Positions 33,380-45,600 of a stretch of 64,000 bases of DNA are shown here, one piece after another. The translations under genes were made by a program, and so were the position numbers. Position 1 is the stretch's first letter. Each line of letters opens with the position of its first letter. Under the pieces are notes generated by a model. It ran no database searches. It saw only the letters and a program-made list of their open reading frames with translations, and was not told the DNA's origin. Origin of the DNA: Rhea pennata (Eukaryota; Chordata; Aves; Rheiformes; Rheidae); contig NC_084679.1 in the NCBI RefSeq assembly GCF_028389875.1, forward strand, positions 1-64,000, written 5' to 3'.

Positions 33380-33480
33380 CCACTGCCCTACCCACAAGCA
33401 CTTGGATGGGGAGGAGCAATGCAATGGCGGCCATAAATACATAGGGCTAGGCAGGAGCATGTCTTTCTCTTCTGCTCAGT
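33380..33480 (+). promoter_or_regulatory. TATA promoter candidate, block 2 copy
   Basis: CATAAATA at 33432-33439 and the TCTTCTGCTCAG initiator-like stretch are kept. The GC boxes of block 1 are altered (CCTGCCC and GGGGAGG). An AATGGCGGCC YY1-like core sits just upstream. Confidence 0.35.
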
Positions 33481-33892
33481 ATGTAGCATGGGGATTTCAA
33501 AAAGCATCAACAGACCTTTTTGATAAAAAGAGTCATCTACTTTGTTACTGAGACTTCAAATACTATTTCCATGATACTAGGAGGTATGTTGTTAAATTTC
33601 TTTTTACTCTAACTAGCACTAGCCTTTGCATTCAAAAGTAGGAACCGGTTCTGCTTATGTTTTGGAAAGAAACAACATTCTGCATAACCTTTAAAGGGAA
33701 TGTTATACCACAGTCAATTGGTTCAGACCTGCATATAATTCAGCTCTTTAGGCAGGACACCATTTCCCATAGGGCAAACTGAGTTACCAAAATAAACTCC
33801 TGGAACAAGCCTGCTTCTGTAATGTGAGTACTTCCAAAGAGGGATGTTTCTTGTGTAGTATCGAGAGTAATTAAGAAAATACAGTTGCTGGG

Positions 33893-34559
33893 TGTCATAA
33901 GTTACTCTCTTGAAGGTTAATTCATACAGAGAGTTTGTTAAATCATGTGAGTAATTTATTTAATTAAGTAAGCAGCCACAAACAAAACAGCGCTGGGCAG
34001 CCGGGGAGTCTTAGCTCCGCCAACAGCACGCGCCTCCTTCACATACAGTCCCCTTTTATAGTCTGCTAGTTTTGGGACGCGTTGTAATATCCTGGTGCGT
34101 TTTGCGCATGTGTGAGTTGCTAGGGGGGTCGTCTGAAGCTCTCTGGTGGTCGTGGAGAGGAAGGCCGTAGTCTTCCTCCATCTCTCTATCTTGGCTTGTC
34201 TCCTTGTGAGTGATCACAGGTGTTTGCTTATCTGTTGTGTTGACTCCCTTTCGGGATGCTGTCCTGTGAGTAATTACAGGCGCCTGCTTATCTTTTCTTC
34301 TTTATCCTTTTGCCTTCAAAGGAATTCCTTCTTGGTGACCTCTAAGCAGCTTGTTGCTTACTTCAGCTCTTTATAGTCCTGCAAGATAGCTAAGGCCCCG
34401 ACACTGGTTCCACAAGGGGTCATATAAGCTTTTTGTGCTAACCATAGTTTATTTGCCTAACACCATGTCTCAACCCTGGTTGTTGTAAAACCTCATCCTC
34501 CCCCTCCACCGGCTTATTCCTCCTTTTAAACAATGAACAAATAGTTACAATTTATTACA
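33893..34559 (-). mobile_element. Solo LTR with 5-bp target duplication, minus strand
   Basis: 667 bp, TG...CA on the plus strand, flanked by CTGGG on both sides (33888-33892 and 34560-34564). The empty site is visible in block 1 (TTGCTAGGTGGGATAGG near 15089). On the minus strand it has a TATA box (ACTATAAAAGGGG, about 34051-34062) and an AATAAA (33955-33960) downstream, i.e. the U3-R-U5 order of an endogenous retrovirus LTR. No gag, pol or env is adjacent, so it is a solo LTR. A 5-bp duplication fits several endogenous retrovirus classes; subfamily not assigned. Confidence 0.87.
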
Positions 34560-34564
34560 CTGGG

Positions 34565-37500
34565 TAGAATAGGTAGGTCCCCAGGGGAATACTAGCTCTG
34601 TATCTCAAAGTGGAGGACTCACAGGACACAAGAAAAGTACTAAGAGGGCTGCAAAACTAACATAATGCTCTGGGGCACAACAAAGGGTTCAAGAGGCAGT
34701 TCTAAAGGGACTAGAGGAGTCCTACAAGGGCTGAAAGCTCAAAACAGAGTTTGGGGGGGAAAAAAAGCTGAAAGAGTAGTCCAGAGTAAAATAAAGGGGT
34801 TCCTAAGGGCTTTGCAGGGCCAACAGAGGTGCACGCAGCACAGTAAAGCTCTGAAGAGGAATGCAGAGCACATTACACATCTCTTACGGGGACTAGCAAA
34901 CAACTAAAAAATGCCAAAAAAGACGAACCAAGGCCTCCCAAAGGGTTCAGAGGAAAAAAGGGGACTCAAGCAGCTGAAGGATAAAAAGATTACTCTAGGG
35001 CATAAGAAGAACCTCTGTAACAGTTTGGAGAACACTGCAGAAACTCTAAAGAAGCAAGAGTGCCAAAAGACAGCTCTAGGGAGGAAGTAAGGCCAACAGT
35101 CCAAAGTGCGCTAGGGAGGCCCTAAGGGACCTGCATAGATTAAAAAATGACTCTGGTGCACAGGGAAGATAACTGGAGGGCTACTGAGGAGACTAGACAG
35201 TTCCTAAGGTGGCTGGAGGGACAGAGAGAATCTCTGGAGCACAATAAGCACCCCAGCACATGTTCACAGCAGACCAGACAGCTTGTAAGGGGACTAGCTA
35301 GCCAAAAATTAACAACTAGCTAACAAGAGCTCTCTAGAGGTGCTCCAAGGGGACAGGAAACATTTTTATGAGATCTCTAGGGTTAAAGGCCTCAGGAGGC
35401 CATTTTGACAACTAGACAGCTCTTAAGCAATTTTGAGGGCCAGAACACAGCTGTGGAGCATGAAAAAAGCCTTTAAAAGGGTTTCCAGGGCAGCAGCATG
35501 GTGCTGGGGGGGGTCTAAGCAGACAACACAAGTCTGTGGGTGGAAAACAAAAGGCCAAAATAGGAGGCCAAAGCAAAGCAGTGGGCTGCTAAAGGGGCTG
35601 GACTGCAAAGAGGGCTCCACAGCAGTACGAGCACTCCAGACGGATTCTGAAGGGAATACAGGATCCTAAGGAAGGGGAGGAGGGCCAGACAACAGCTCTG
35701 GCAAACAACAAAGGGAAACCACTAGTCTAAAATGTACAACAGAAGTTCAAAAGGAGCCTACGTGGGCAAACAAATGACTGGGGAATACAGAAGAAACCTG
35801 AATGGGCTGTCAGAAAATTAAATGCATTATAAGGGGATTCCAGATGACACGTAAAGACCACAAGGAAAACGGAGTCATCCAGAGCAAATTACAACTGCTA
35901 AACAGTTGACACAGCAAAAAGAATGACTCTGCGGAACAAGGAAGACAGCTACAGGAAATTCTGAGGAGATTCTGAGTGCTTCAGGGTACAGAAGGCGAGA
36001 AGAGAGCTCTGGGGCAGAAGAAAGGCTGGAAGAGTAGTCCAGAGGGCACTGGGGCGAGCCCAAGGTGCCCAGAGGGCCCCCAAAAGACTCTTGGGAACAA
36101 GGTAGGAATCCGGAGGGGTTCTGAGAAGACCGGGTGGTTCTGAAGGGGTCCGCAAAGGCAGAAGCCTGCTCTCGGGCCACCATTCCATCCAAAAGGGGTG
36201 TCCAGAGAGCACAAGAGGGGTCCCTGGGGCCCTCGGTGCTCTATAAGGTGCTAAAGCTGAAAGAGTAATCCCAAGTGCGCTAGAGGGTTTCTGAGGGGAC
36301 ACCTAGAGCCAAAGATGACTCTGGAGAAAAAGGAAGATAGCTGGAGGCATTCTGGGGAGACTAGAGGGTTCCTGAGGGAGCTGGGGAGGCCAGAAGACAG
36401 CTGTGGGGCACACAGAAGGCTGCAAGGGTAGTGCAGAGCACATGAGAGAGGTGCTAAGGGGTCTAGAAGGACAACAGAGGTCAGCAGATGGAAAATAGAA
36501 GGCTAAACCAGAGCAGCAGGCTGCTACAGGGGCCAGAGCAGCAACTGAGGGCTGCAGGGCAAGAAGAAGGGCTCCTGGGGGATTCTAAGCGGGCAAGAGG
36601 GAGGCTAATGGGTCTAGAGGGCACCAGGACAAACCCCTGGGGCAGCAGGAAAGCTGAAAGAGTAGTCCCGAGTGCTGTGCAGGGTTTCTGAGGGGACTGC
36701 AAGAGGCAAAGATGACTGTGGGGAAGAAGGAAGATAGCTGGAGGCATTCGGAGGAGACTGGAGAGTTCCTGAGGAGTCTGAGGGGGGCCAGAAGACAGCT
36801 GTGGGGCACACAGAAGGCTGCAAGGGTAGTGCAGAGTGCACTAGAGTAGTGCTAAGGGTTCTGGAGGGCCAACAGAGGTCTGAGTGTAGAAAATAAATGG
36901 CCAAAAGAGGTTGCTAAAGGGCAGCAGCAGGCTGCTGAAGGGACTGGAGCACAAGCAAGGAGGCCCCAAGGCCAGAAGATGACCTCCAGTGGGCTTCTGA
37001 GCACATTCCAGGAGTGCTTCAGGGTGCAGAAGGCGAGAAGAGAGCTCTGGGGCAGAAGAAAGGCTGGAAGAGTAGTCCAGAGGGCACTGGGGCGAGCCCA
37101 AGCTGCCCAGTGGGCCCCCAAAAGACTCTTGGGAACAAGGTAGGAATCCGGAGGGGTTCTGAGAAGACCGGGTGGTTCTGAAGGGGTCCGCAAAGGCAGA
37201 AGCCTACTCTCGGGCCACCATTCCATCCAAAAGGGGTGTCCAGAGAGCACAAGAGGGGTCCTCGGGGCTCTAGAGGGCCAAGGGAAGACTCTGGGGCACC
37301 GTGGAGGTCAGAAGAGGGGTGCGGAGCAGAGCAGAGGGTCACAGAGAGGGCTGGAGGACCAAAGGAGTCCTCTGGGGCAGAAGGAAGGCCTGCGGAGGAG
37401 CTCTGAGGGAAGTCGAGGGCTGCTAAAGAGGCTGAGGGACTAGGAGACAGCTGTGGGGCCCAAGGAAGGCTGCAAGGGTAGCGCAGAGCGCACGAGAGAG

Positions 37501-39651
37501 GTGCTAAGGGGTCTAGAGGGACAACAGAGGTCAGCAGATGGAAAATAGAAGGCTAAACCAGAGCAGCAGGCTGCTACAGGGGCCAGAGCAGCAACTGAGG
37601 GCTGCAGGGCAAGAAGAAGGGCTCCTGGGGGATTCTAAGCGGGCAAGAAGGAGGCTAATGGGTCTAGAGGGCACCAGGACTAACCCCTGGGGCAGCAGGA
37701 AAGCTGAAAGAGTAGTCCCGAGTGCTGTGCAGGGTTTCTGAGGGGACTGCAAGAGGCAAAGATGACTCTGGGGAAGAAGGAAGATAGCTGGAGTCATTCG
37801 GAGGAGACTAGAGAGTTCCTAAGGAGTCTGAGGGGGGCCAGAAGACAGCTGTGGGGCACACAGAAGGCTGCAAGGGTAGTGCAGAGCGCACGAGAGAGGT
37901 GCTAAGGGTTCTGGAGGGCCAACACAGGTCGGTCGATGGAAAATAAAAGGCCAAAGGGGGCTTCTAAAGCAGAGCAGCGGGCTGCTGAAGAGACTGGAGC
38001 ACCGATCAGAGGGCTCCAGGGCAGGAAAAAGGTGTCGTGGGGGATTCTGAGGGGACTCCAAGTGTGCTCAGTGGTGCAGAAGGCGAGAAGAGAGCTCTGG
38101 GGCAGAAGAAAGGCTGGAAGAGTAGTCCAGAGTGCACTAGGGAGAGCCCAAGGTGCCCAGAGGGCCCCCAAAAGACTCTTGGGAACAAGGTAGGAATCCG
38201 GAGGGGTTCTGAGAAGACCGGGTGGTTCTGAAGGGGTCCGCAAAGGCAGAAGCCTGCTCTCGGGCCACCATTCCATCCAAAAGGGGTGTCCAGAGAGCAC
38301 AAGAGGGGTCCCTGGGGCCCTCGGTGCTCTATAAGGTGCTAAAGCTGAAAGAGTAATCCCAAGTGCGCTAGAGGGTTTCTGAGGGGACACCAAGGGGCAA
38401 AGATGACTCTGGGGAAGAAGGAAGATAGCTGGAGGCATTCGGAGGAGACTAGAGAGTTCCTAAGGAGTCTGAGGGGGGCCAGAAGACAGCTGTGGGGCAC
38501 ACAGAAGGCTGCAAGGGTAGTGCAGAGCGCACGAGAGAGGTGCTAAGGGGTCTAGAGGGACAACAGAGGTCAGCAGATGGAAAATAGAAGGCTAAACCAG
38601 AGCAGCAGGCTGCTACAGGGGCCAGAGCAGCAACTGAGGGCTGCAGGGCAAGAAGAAGGGCTCCTGGGGGATTCTAAGCGGGCAAGAGGGAGGCTAATGG
38701 GTCTAGAGGGCACCAGGACAAACCCCTGGGGCAGCAGGAAAGCTGAAAGAGTAGTCCCGAGTGCTGAACAGGGTTTCTGAGGGGACTGCAAGAGGCAAAG
38801 ATGACTCTGGGGAAGAAGGAAGATAGCTGGAGGCATTCGGAGGAGACTAGAGGGTTCCTGAGGGAGCTGGGGAGGCCAGAAGACAGCTGTGGGGCACACA
38901 GAAGGCTGCAAGGGAAGTCCAGAGTGCACTAGAGTGGAGCTAAGGGTTCTGGAGGGCCGACACAGGTCGGTCGATGGAAAATGAAAGGCCAAAGGGGGCT
39001 TCTAAAGCAGAGCAGCGGGCTGCTGAAGGGACTGGAGCACCGATCAGAGGGCTCCAGGGCAGGAAAAAGGTGTCGTGGGGGATTCTGAGGGGACTCCAAG
39101 TGTGCTCAGTGGTGCAGAAGGCGAGAAGAGAGCTCTGGGGCAGAAGAAAGGCTGGAAGAGTAGTCCAGAGTGCACTAGGGAGAGCCCAAGGTGTCTAGAG
39201 GGCCCCCAAAAGACTCTTGGGAACAAGGTAGGAAGAAGGAAGATAGCTGGAGGCATTCTGGGGAGACTAGAGGGTTCCTGAGGGAGCTGGGGAGGCCAGA
39301 AGACAGCTGTGGGGCACACAGAAGGCTGCAAGGGAAGTCCAGAGTGCACGAGAGTGGAGCTAAGGGGTCTAGAGGGACAACAGAGGTCAGCAGATGGAAA
39401 ATAGAAGGCGAAAGGGGCAGGCCAAAGCAGAGCAGGGGGCTGCTGAAGCGGCTAGAGTGCCAACAGAAGGCTCAGGACAGGAAGAAGGGTCTTGGGGATT
39501 CTGAGGGGACAAGAGCGGGCCTAATGGGTCCAGAGGGCACCGGGACAAACTTCTGGGGCAGCAGGAAAGCTGAAAGAGCAGTCCCGAGTGCTGTGCAGGG
39601 TTTCTGAGGGGACACCTAGAGCCAAAGATGACTCTGGAGAAAAAGGAAGAT
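34565..39651. repeat. ~100 bp tandem-repeat field, irregular part
   Basis: Continuation of the family in 15105-18120, first degenerate (34565-35955, collinear with block 1) and then increasingly regular. Monomers of ~100 bp group into ~390-bp sets. Segments such as 38570-39640 reappear 2,905 bp later inside the first higher-order copy. No real coding sequence. Confidence 0.88.
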
Positions 39652-42600
39652 AGCTGGAGGCATTCTGGGGAGACTAGAGGGTTCCTGAGGGAGCTGGGGA
39701 GGCCACGAGACAGCTCTGGGGCACACAGAAGGCTGCAAGGGGAAGTCCAGAGTGCCCTAGAGCGGTGCTGAGGGGTCTGGAGGGCCAACAGAGGTGTGCA
39801 GATGTGAAGTAATAGGCCAAAGGGGGTTTCTAAAGCAGAGCAGCGGGCTGCTGAAGGGACTGGAGCACCGATCAGAGGGCTCCAGGGCAGGAAGAAGGTG
39901 TCGTGGGGGATTCTGAGGGGACTCCAAGTGTGCTCAGTGGTGCAGAAGGCGAGAAGAGAGCTCTGGGGCAGAAGAAAGGCTGGAAGAGTAGTCCAGAGGG
40001 CACTGGGGCGAGCCCAAGCTGCCCAGTGGGCCCCCCAAAAGACTCTTGGGAACAAGGTAGGAATCCGGAGGGGTTCTGAGAAGACCGGGTGGTTCTGAAG
40101 GGGTCCGCAAAGGCAGAAGCCTGCTCTCGGGCCACCATTCCATCCAAAAGGGGTGTCCAGAGAGCACAAGAGGGGTCCCTGGGGCCCTCGGTGCTCTATA
40201 AGGTGCTAAAGCTGAAAGAGTAATCCCAAGTGCGCTAGAGGGTTTCTGAGGGGACACCAAGGGGCAAAGATGACTCTGGGGAAGAAGGAAGATAGCTGGA
40301 GGCATTCGGAGGAGACTAGAGAGTTCCTAAGGAGTCTGAGGGGGGCCAGAAGACAGCTGTGGGGCACACAGAAGGCTGCAAGGGTAGTGCAGAGCGCACG
40401 AGAGAGGTGCTAAGGGGTCTAGAGGGACAACAGAGGTCAGCAGATGGAAAATAGAAGGCTAAACCAGAGCAGCAGGCTGCTACAGGGGCCAGAGCAGCAA
40501 CTGAGGGCTGCAGGGCAAGAAGAAGGGCTCCTGGGGGATTCTAAGCGGGCAAGAGGGAGGCTAATGGGTCTAGAGGGCACCAGGACAAACCCCTGGGGCA
40601 GCAGGAAAGCTGAAAGAGTAGTCCCGAGTGCTGAACAGGGTTTCTGAGGGGACTGCAAGAGGCAAAGATGACTCTGGGGAAGAAGGAAGATAGCTGGAGG
40701 CATTCGGAGGAGACTAGAGGGTTCCTGAGGGAGCTGGGGAGGCCAGAAGACAGCTGTGGGGCACACAGAAGGCTGCAAGGGAAGTCCAGAGTGCACTAGA
40801 GTGGAGCTAAGGGTTCTGGAGGGCCGACACAGGTCGGTCGATGGAAAATGAAAGGCCAAAGGGGGCTTCTAAAGCAGAGCAGCGGGCTGCTGAAGGGACT
40901 GGAGCACCGATCAGAGGGCTCCAGGGCAGGAAGAAGGTGTCGTGGGGGATTCTGAGGGGACTCCAAGTGTGCTCAGTGGTGCAGAAGGCGAGAAGAGAGC
41001 TCTGGGGCAGAAGAAAGGCTGGAAGAGTAGTCCAGAGGGCACTGGGGCGAGCCCAAGGTGCCCAGAGGGCCCCCAAAAGACTCTTGGGAACAAGGTAGGA
41101 ATCCGGAGGGGTTCTGAGAAGACCGGGTGGTTCTGAAGGGGTCCGCAAAGGCAGAAGCCTGCTCTCGGGCCACCATTCCATCCAAAAGGGGTGTCCAGAG
41201 AGCACAAGAGGGGTCCCTGGGGCCCTCGGTGCTCTATAAGGTGCTACAGCTGAAAGAGTAATCCCAAGTGCGCTAGAGGGTTTCTGAGGGGACACCAAGG
41301 GGCAAAGATGACTCTGGGGAAGAAGGAAGATAGCTGGAGGCATTCGGAGGAGACTAGAGAGTTCCTGAGGAGTCTGAGGGGGGCCAGAAGACAGCTGTGG
41401 GGCACACAGAAGGCTGCAAGGGTAGTGCAGAGCGCACGAGAGAGGTGCTAAGGGGTCTAGAGGGACAACAGAGATCAACAGATGGAAAATAGAAGGCTAA
41501 ACCAGAGCAGCAGGCTGCTACAGGGGCCAGAGCAGCAACTGAGGGCTGCAGGGCAAGAAGAAGGGCTCCTGGGGGATTCTAAGCGGGCAAGAGGGAGGCT
41601 AATGGGTCTAGAGGGCACCAGGACAAACCCCTGGGGCAGCAGGAAAGCTGAAAGAGTAGTCCCGAGTGCTGAACAGGGTTTCTGAGGGGACTGCAAGAGG
41701 CAAAGATGACTCTGGGGAAGAAGGAAGATAGCTGGAGGCATTCGGAGGAGACTAGAGGGTTCCTGAGGGAGCTGGGGAGGCCAGAAGACAGCTGTGGGGC
41801 ACACAGAAGGCTGCAAGGGAAGTCCAGAGTGCACTAGAGTGGAGCTAAGGGTTCTGGAGGGCCGACACAGGTCGGTCGATGGAAAATGAAAGGCCAAAGG
41901 GGGCTTCTAAAGCAGAGCAGCGGGCTGCTGAAGGGACTGGAGCACCGATCAGAGGGCTCCAGGGCAGGAAAAAGGTGTCGTGGGGGATTCTGAGGGGACT
42001 CCAAGTGTGCTCAGTGGTGCAGAAGGCGAGAAGAGAGCTCTGGGGCAGAAGAAAGGCTGGAAGAGTAGTCCAGAGTGCACTAGGGAGAGCCCAAGGTGTC
42101 TAGAGGGCCCCCAAAAGACTCTTGGGAACAAGGTAGGAAGAAGGAAGATAGCTGGAGGCATTCTGGGGAGACTAGAGGGTTCCTGAGGGAGCTGGGGAGG
42201 CCAGAAGACAGCTGTGGGGCACACAGAAGGCTGCAAGGGAAGTCCAGAGTGCACGAGAGTGGAGCTAAGGGGTCTAGAGGGACAACAGAGGTCAGCAGAT
42301 GGAAAATAGAAGGCGAAAGGGGCAGGCCAAAGCAGAGCAGGGGGCTGCTGAAGCGGCTAGAGTGCCAACAGAAGGCTCAGGACAGGAAGAAGGGTCTTGG
42401 GGATTCTGAGGGGACAAGAGCGGGCCTAATGGGTCCAGAGGGCACCGGGACAAACTTCTGGGGCAGCAGGAAAGCTGAAAGAGCAGTCCCGAGTGCTGTG
42501 CAGGGTTTCCGAGGGGACACCTAGAGCCAAAGATGACTCTGGAGAAAAAGGAAGATAGCTGGAGGCATTCTGGGGAGACTAGAGGGTTCCTGAGGGAGCT

Positions 42601-45600
42601 GGGGAGGCCACGAGACAGCTCTGGGGCACACAGAAGGCTGCAAGGGGAAGTCCAGAGTGCCCTAGAGCGGTGCTGAGGGGTCTGGAGGGCCAACAGAGGT
42701 GTGCAGATGTGAAGTAATAGGCCAAAGGGGGTTTCTAAAGCAGAGCAGCGGGCTGCTGAAGGGACTGGAGCACCGATCAGAGGGCTCCAGGGCGGGAAGA
42801 AGGTGTCGTGGGGGATTCTGAGGGGACTCCAAGTGTGCTCAGTGGTGCAGAAGGCAAGAAGAGAGCTCTGGGGCAGAAGAAAGGCTGGAAGAGTAGTCCA
42901 GAGGGCACTGGGGAGAGCCCAAGGTGTGCAGAGGGCCCCCAAAAGACTCTTGGGAACAAGGTAGGAATCCGGACGGGTTCTGAGAAGACTGGGTGGTTCT
43001 GAAGGGGTCCGCAAAGGCAGAAGCCTGCTCTCGGGCCGCCATTCCATCCAAAAGGGGTGTCCAGAGAGCACAAGAGGGGTCGCTGGGGCCCTCGGGGCTC
43101 TCTAGGGTGCTAAAGCTGAAAGAGTAATCCCGAGTGCACTAGGGGGTTTCTGAGGGGACACCAAGGGGCAAAGATGACTGTGGGGAAGAAGGAAGAGAGC
43201 TGGAGGCATTCTGAGGAGACTGGAGGGTTTGTGGGGAGTCTGAGGGGGCCAGAAGACAGCTGTGGGACACACAGAAGGCTGAAACAGCAGTCCAGAGTGC
43301 ACTAGAGCAGTGCTAAGGGGTCTGGAGGGCCAACAGAGGTCTGAGTGTAGAAAATAAATGGCCAAAAGAGGTTGCTAAAGGGCAGCAACAGCAGGCTGCT
43401 GAAGGGACTGGAGCACGAACCAGGGGTCCCAAGGCAGAAAGACGACCTCCAGTGGGATTCTGAGCGCACTCCAGGAGTGCTTCAGGGTGCAGAAGGCGAG
43501 GAGAGAGCTCTGGGGCAGAAGAAAGGCTGGAAGAGTAGTCCAGAGTGCACTGGGGAGAGCCCAAGGTGTGCAGAGGGCCCCCAAAAGACTCTTGGGAACA
43601 AAGTAGGAATCCGGACGGGTTCTGAGAAGACTGGGTGGTTCTGAAGGGGTCCGCAAAGGCAGAAGCCTGCTCTCGGGCCGCCATTCCATCCAAAAGGGGT
43701 GTCCAGAGAGCCCAGGAGGGGTCCTCGGGGCTCTAGAGGGCCAGGAGAAGACTCTGGGGCGCTGTGGAGGTCAAAAGAGGGGTGCGGAGCAGAGCAGAGG
43801 GTCACAGAGAGGGCTGGAGGACCAAAGGAGTCCTCCGGGGCAGAATGAAAGCCTGCGGAGGGGCTCTGAGGGGGGAGTCGAGGGCTGCTAAAGAGGCTGA
43901 CGGACTAGAAGACAGCTGTGGGGCACAAGGAAGGCTGCGAGGTTAGTGCAGAGCGCACGAGAGAGGTGCTAAGGGGTCTAGAGGGATAACAGAGGTCAGC
44001 AGATGGAAAACAGAAGGCTAAACCAGAGCAGCAGGCTGCTACAGGGGCCAGAGCAGCAACTGAGGGCTGCAGGGCAAGAAGAAGGGCTCCTGGGGGATTC
44101 TAAGCGGGCAAGAGGGAGGCTAATGGGTCTAGAGGGCACCAGGACAAACCTCTGGGGCAGCAGGAAAGCTGAAAGAGTAATCCCGAGTGCACTAGAGGGT
44201 TTCTGAGGGGACTCCAAGGGGCAAAGATGACTGTGGGGAAGAAGGAAGAGAGCTGGAGGCATTCTGAGGAGACTAGAGGGTTCGTGGGGAGTCTGGGGAG
44301 GCCACGAGTCAGCTGTGGGGCACACAGAAGGCTGAAACTGTAGTCCAGAGTGCACTAGAGCAGTGCTAAGGGGTCTGGAGGGCCAACAGAGGTGTGCAGA
44401 TGCAAAATAAAAGGCCAAAGGAGGTTTCTAAAGCAGAGCAGCGGGCTGCTGAAGGGACTGGAGCACCGATCGGAGGGCTCCAGGGCAGGAAGAAGGTGTC
44501 GTGGGGGATTCTGAGGGCACTCCAAGAGTGCTTCAGGGTGCAGAAGGCGAGAAGAGAGCTCTGGAGCAGAAGAAAGGCTGGAAGAGTAGTCCAGAGTGCA
44601 CTGGGGAGAGCCCAAGGTGTGCAGAGGGCCCCCAAAAGACTCTTGGGAACAAGGTAGGAATCCGGACGGGTTCTGAGAAGACTGGGTGGTTCTGAAGGGG
44701 TCCGCAAAGGCAGAAGCCTGCTCTCGGGCCGCCATTCCATCCAAAAGGGGTGTCCAGAGAGCCCAGGAGGAGTCGCTGGGGCCCTCGGGGCTCTCTAGGG
44801 TGCTAAAGCTGAAAGAGTAATCCCGAGTGCACTAGGGGGTTTCTGAGGGGACTCCAAGGGGCAAAGATGACTGTGGGGAAGAAGGAAGAGAGCTGGAGGC
44901 ATTCTGAGGAGACTGGAGGGTTCGTGGGGAGTCTGAGGGGGCCAGAAGACAGCTGTGGGGCACATGGAAGGCTGCTAGGGTAGTGCAGAGTGCACTAGAG
45001 AGCTGCTAAGGGGTCTGGAGGGACAACAGAGGTCAGCAGATGGAAAATAGAAGGCTAAACCAGAGCAGCAGGCTACTGCAGGGGCCAGGGCAGCAACTTA
45101 GGGCTGCAGGGCAAGAAGAAGGGCTCCTTGGGGATTCTAAGGGGGCATGAGGGAGGCTAATGGGTCTAGAGGGCACCAGGACAAACCTCTGGGGCAGCAG
45201 GAAAGCTGAAAGAGTAGTCCTGGTGCTCTGGAGGGTTTCTGAGGGGACTCCTGGAGGCAAAGATGACTGTGGGGAAGAAGGAAGATAGCTGGAGGCATTC
45301 TGAGGAGACTAGAGGGTTTCTGAGGGAGCTGGGGAGGCCAGAAGATAGCTCTGGGGCACACAGAAAGCTGCTAGGGTAGTGCAGAGTGCTCGAGAGGGGT
45401 GCTAAGGTGTCTGGAGGGACAACACAGGTCAGCAAATGGAAAATAGAAGGCCAAAGGGACAGGCCAAAGCAGAGCAGCGGGCCGCTGAAGGGGCTAGAGC
45501 GCCAACAGAGGGCCCCAAGGGAAGAAGAGGAGTTCTGAGGGAATTCTGAGGGGCCTACAGGAGGCCTAATGGGTCTAGAGAGCCAGAAGGAAAGCTGAAA

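Larger units (their letters stand above)
26940..35955 (+). repeat. Segmental duplication block 2 (proximal copy)
   Basis: Direct-orientation copy of block 1. It carries one fused U1/U2-type unit, U3- and U4-type units, the two-exon gene candidate, the TATA promoter and the start of the ~100 bp repeat field. It differs by loss of one ~1.85 kb unit, a 152-bp templated insertion (28801-28952), a solo LTR (33893-34559) and extensive CG-to-CA/TG change. Ends are approximate. Confidence 0.88.
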
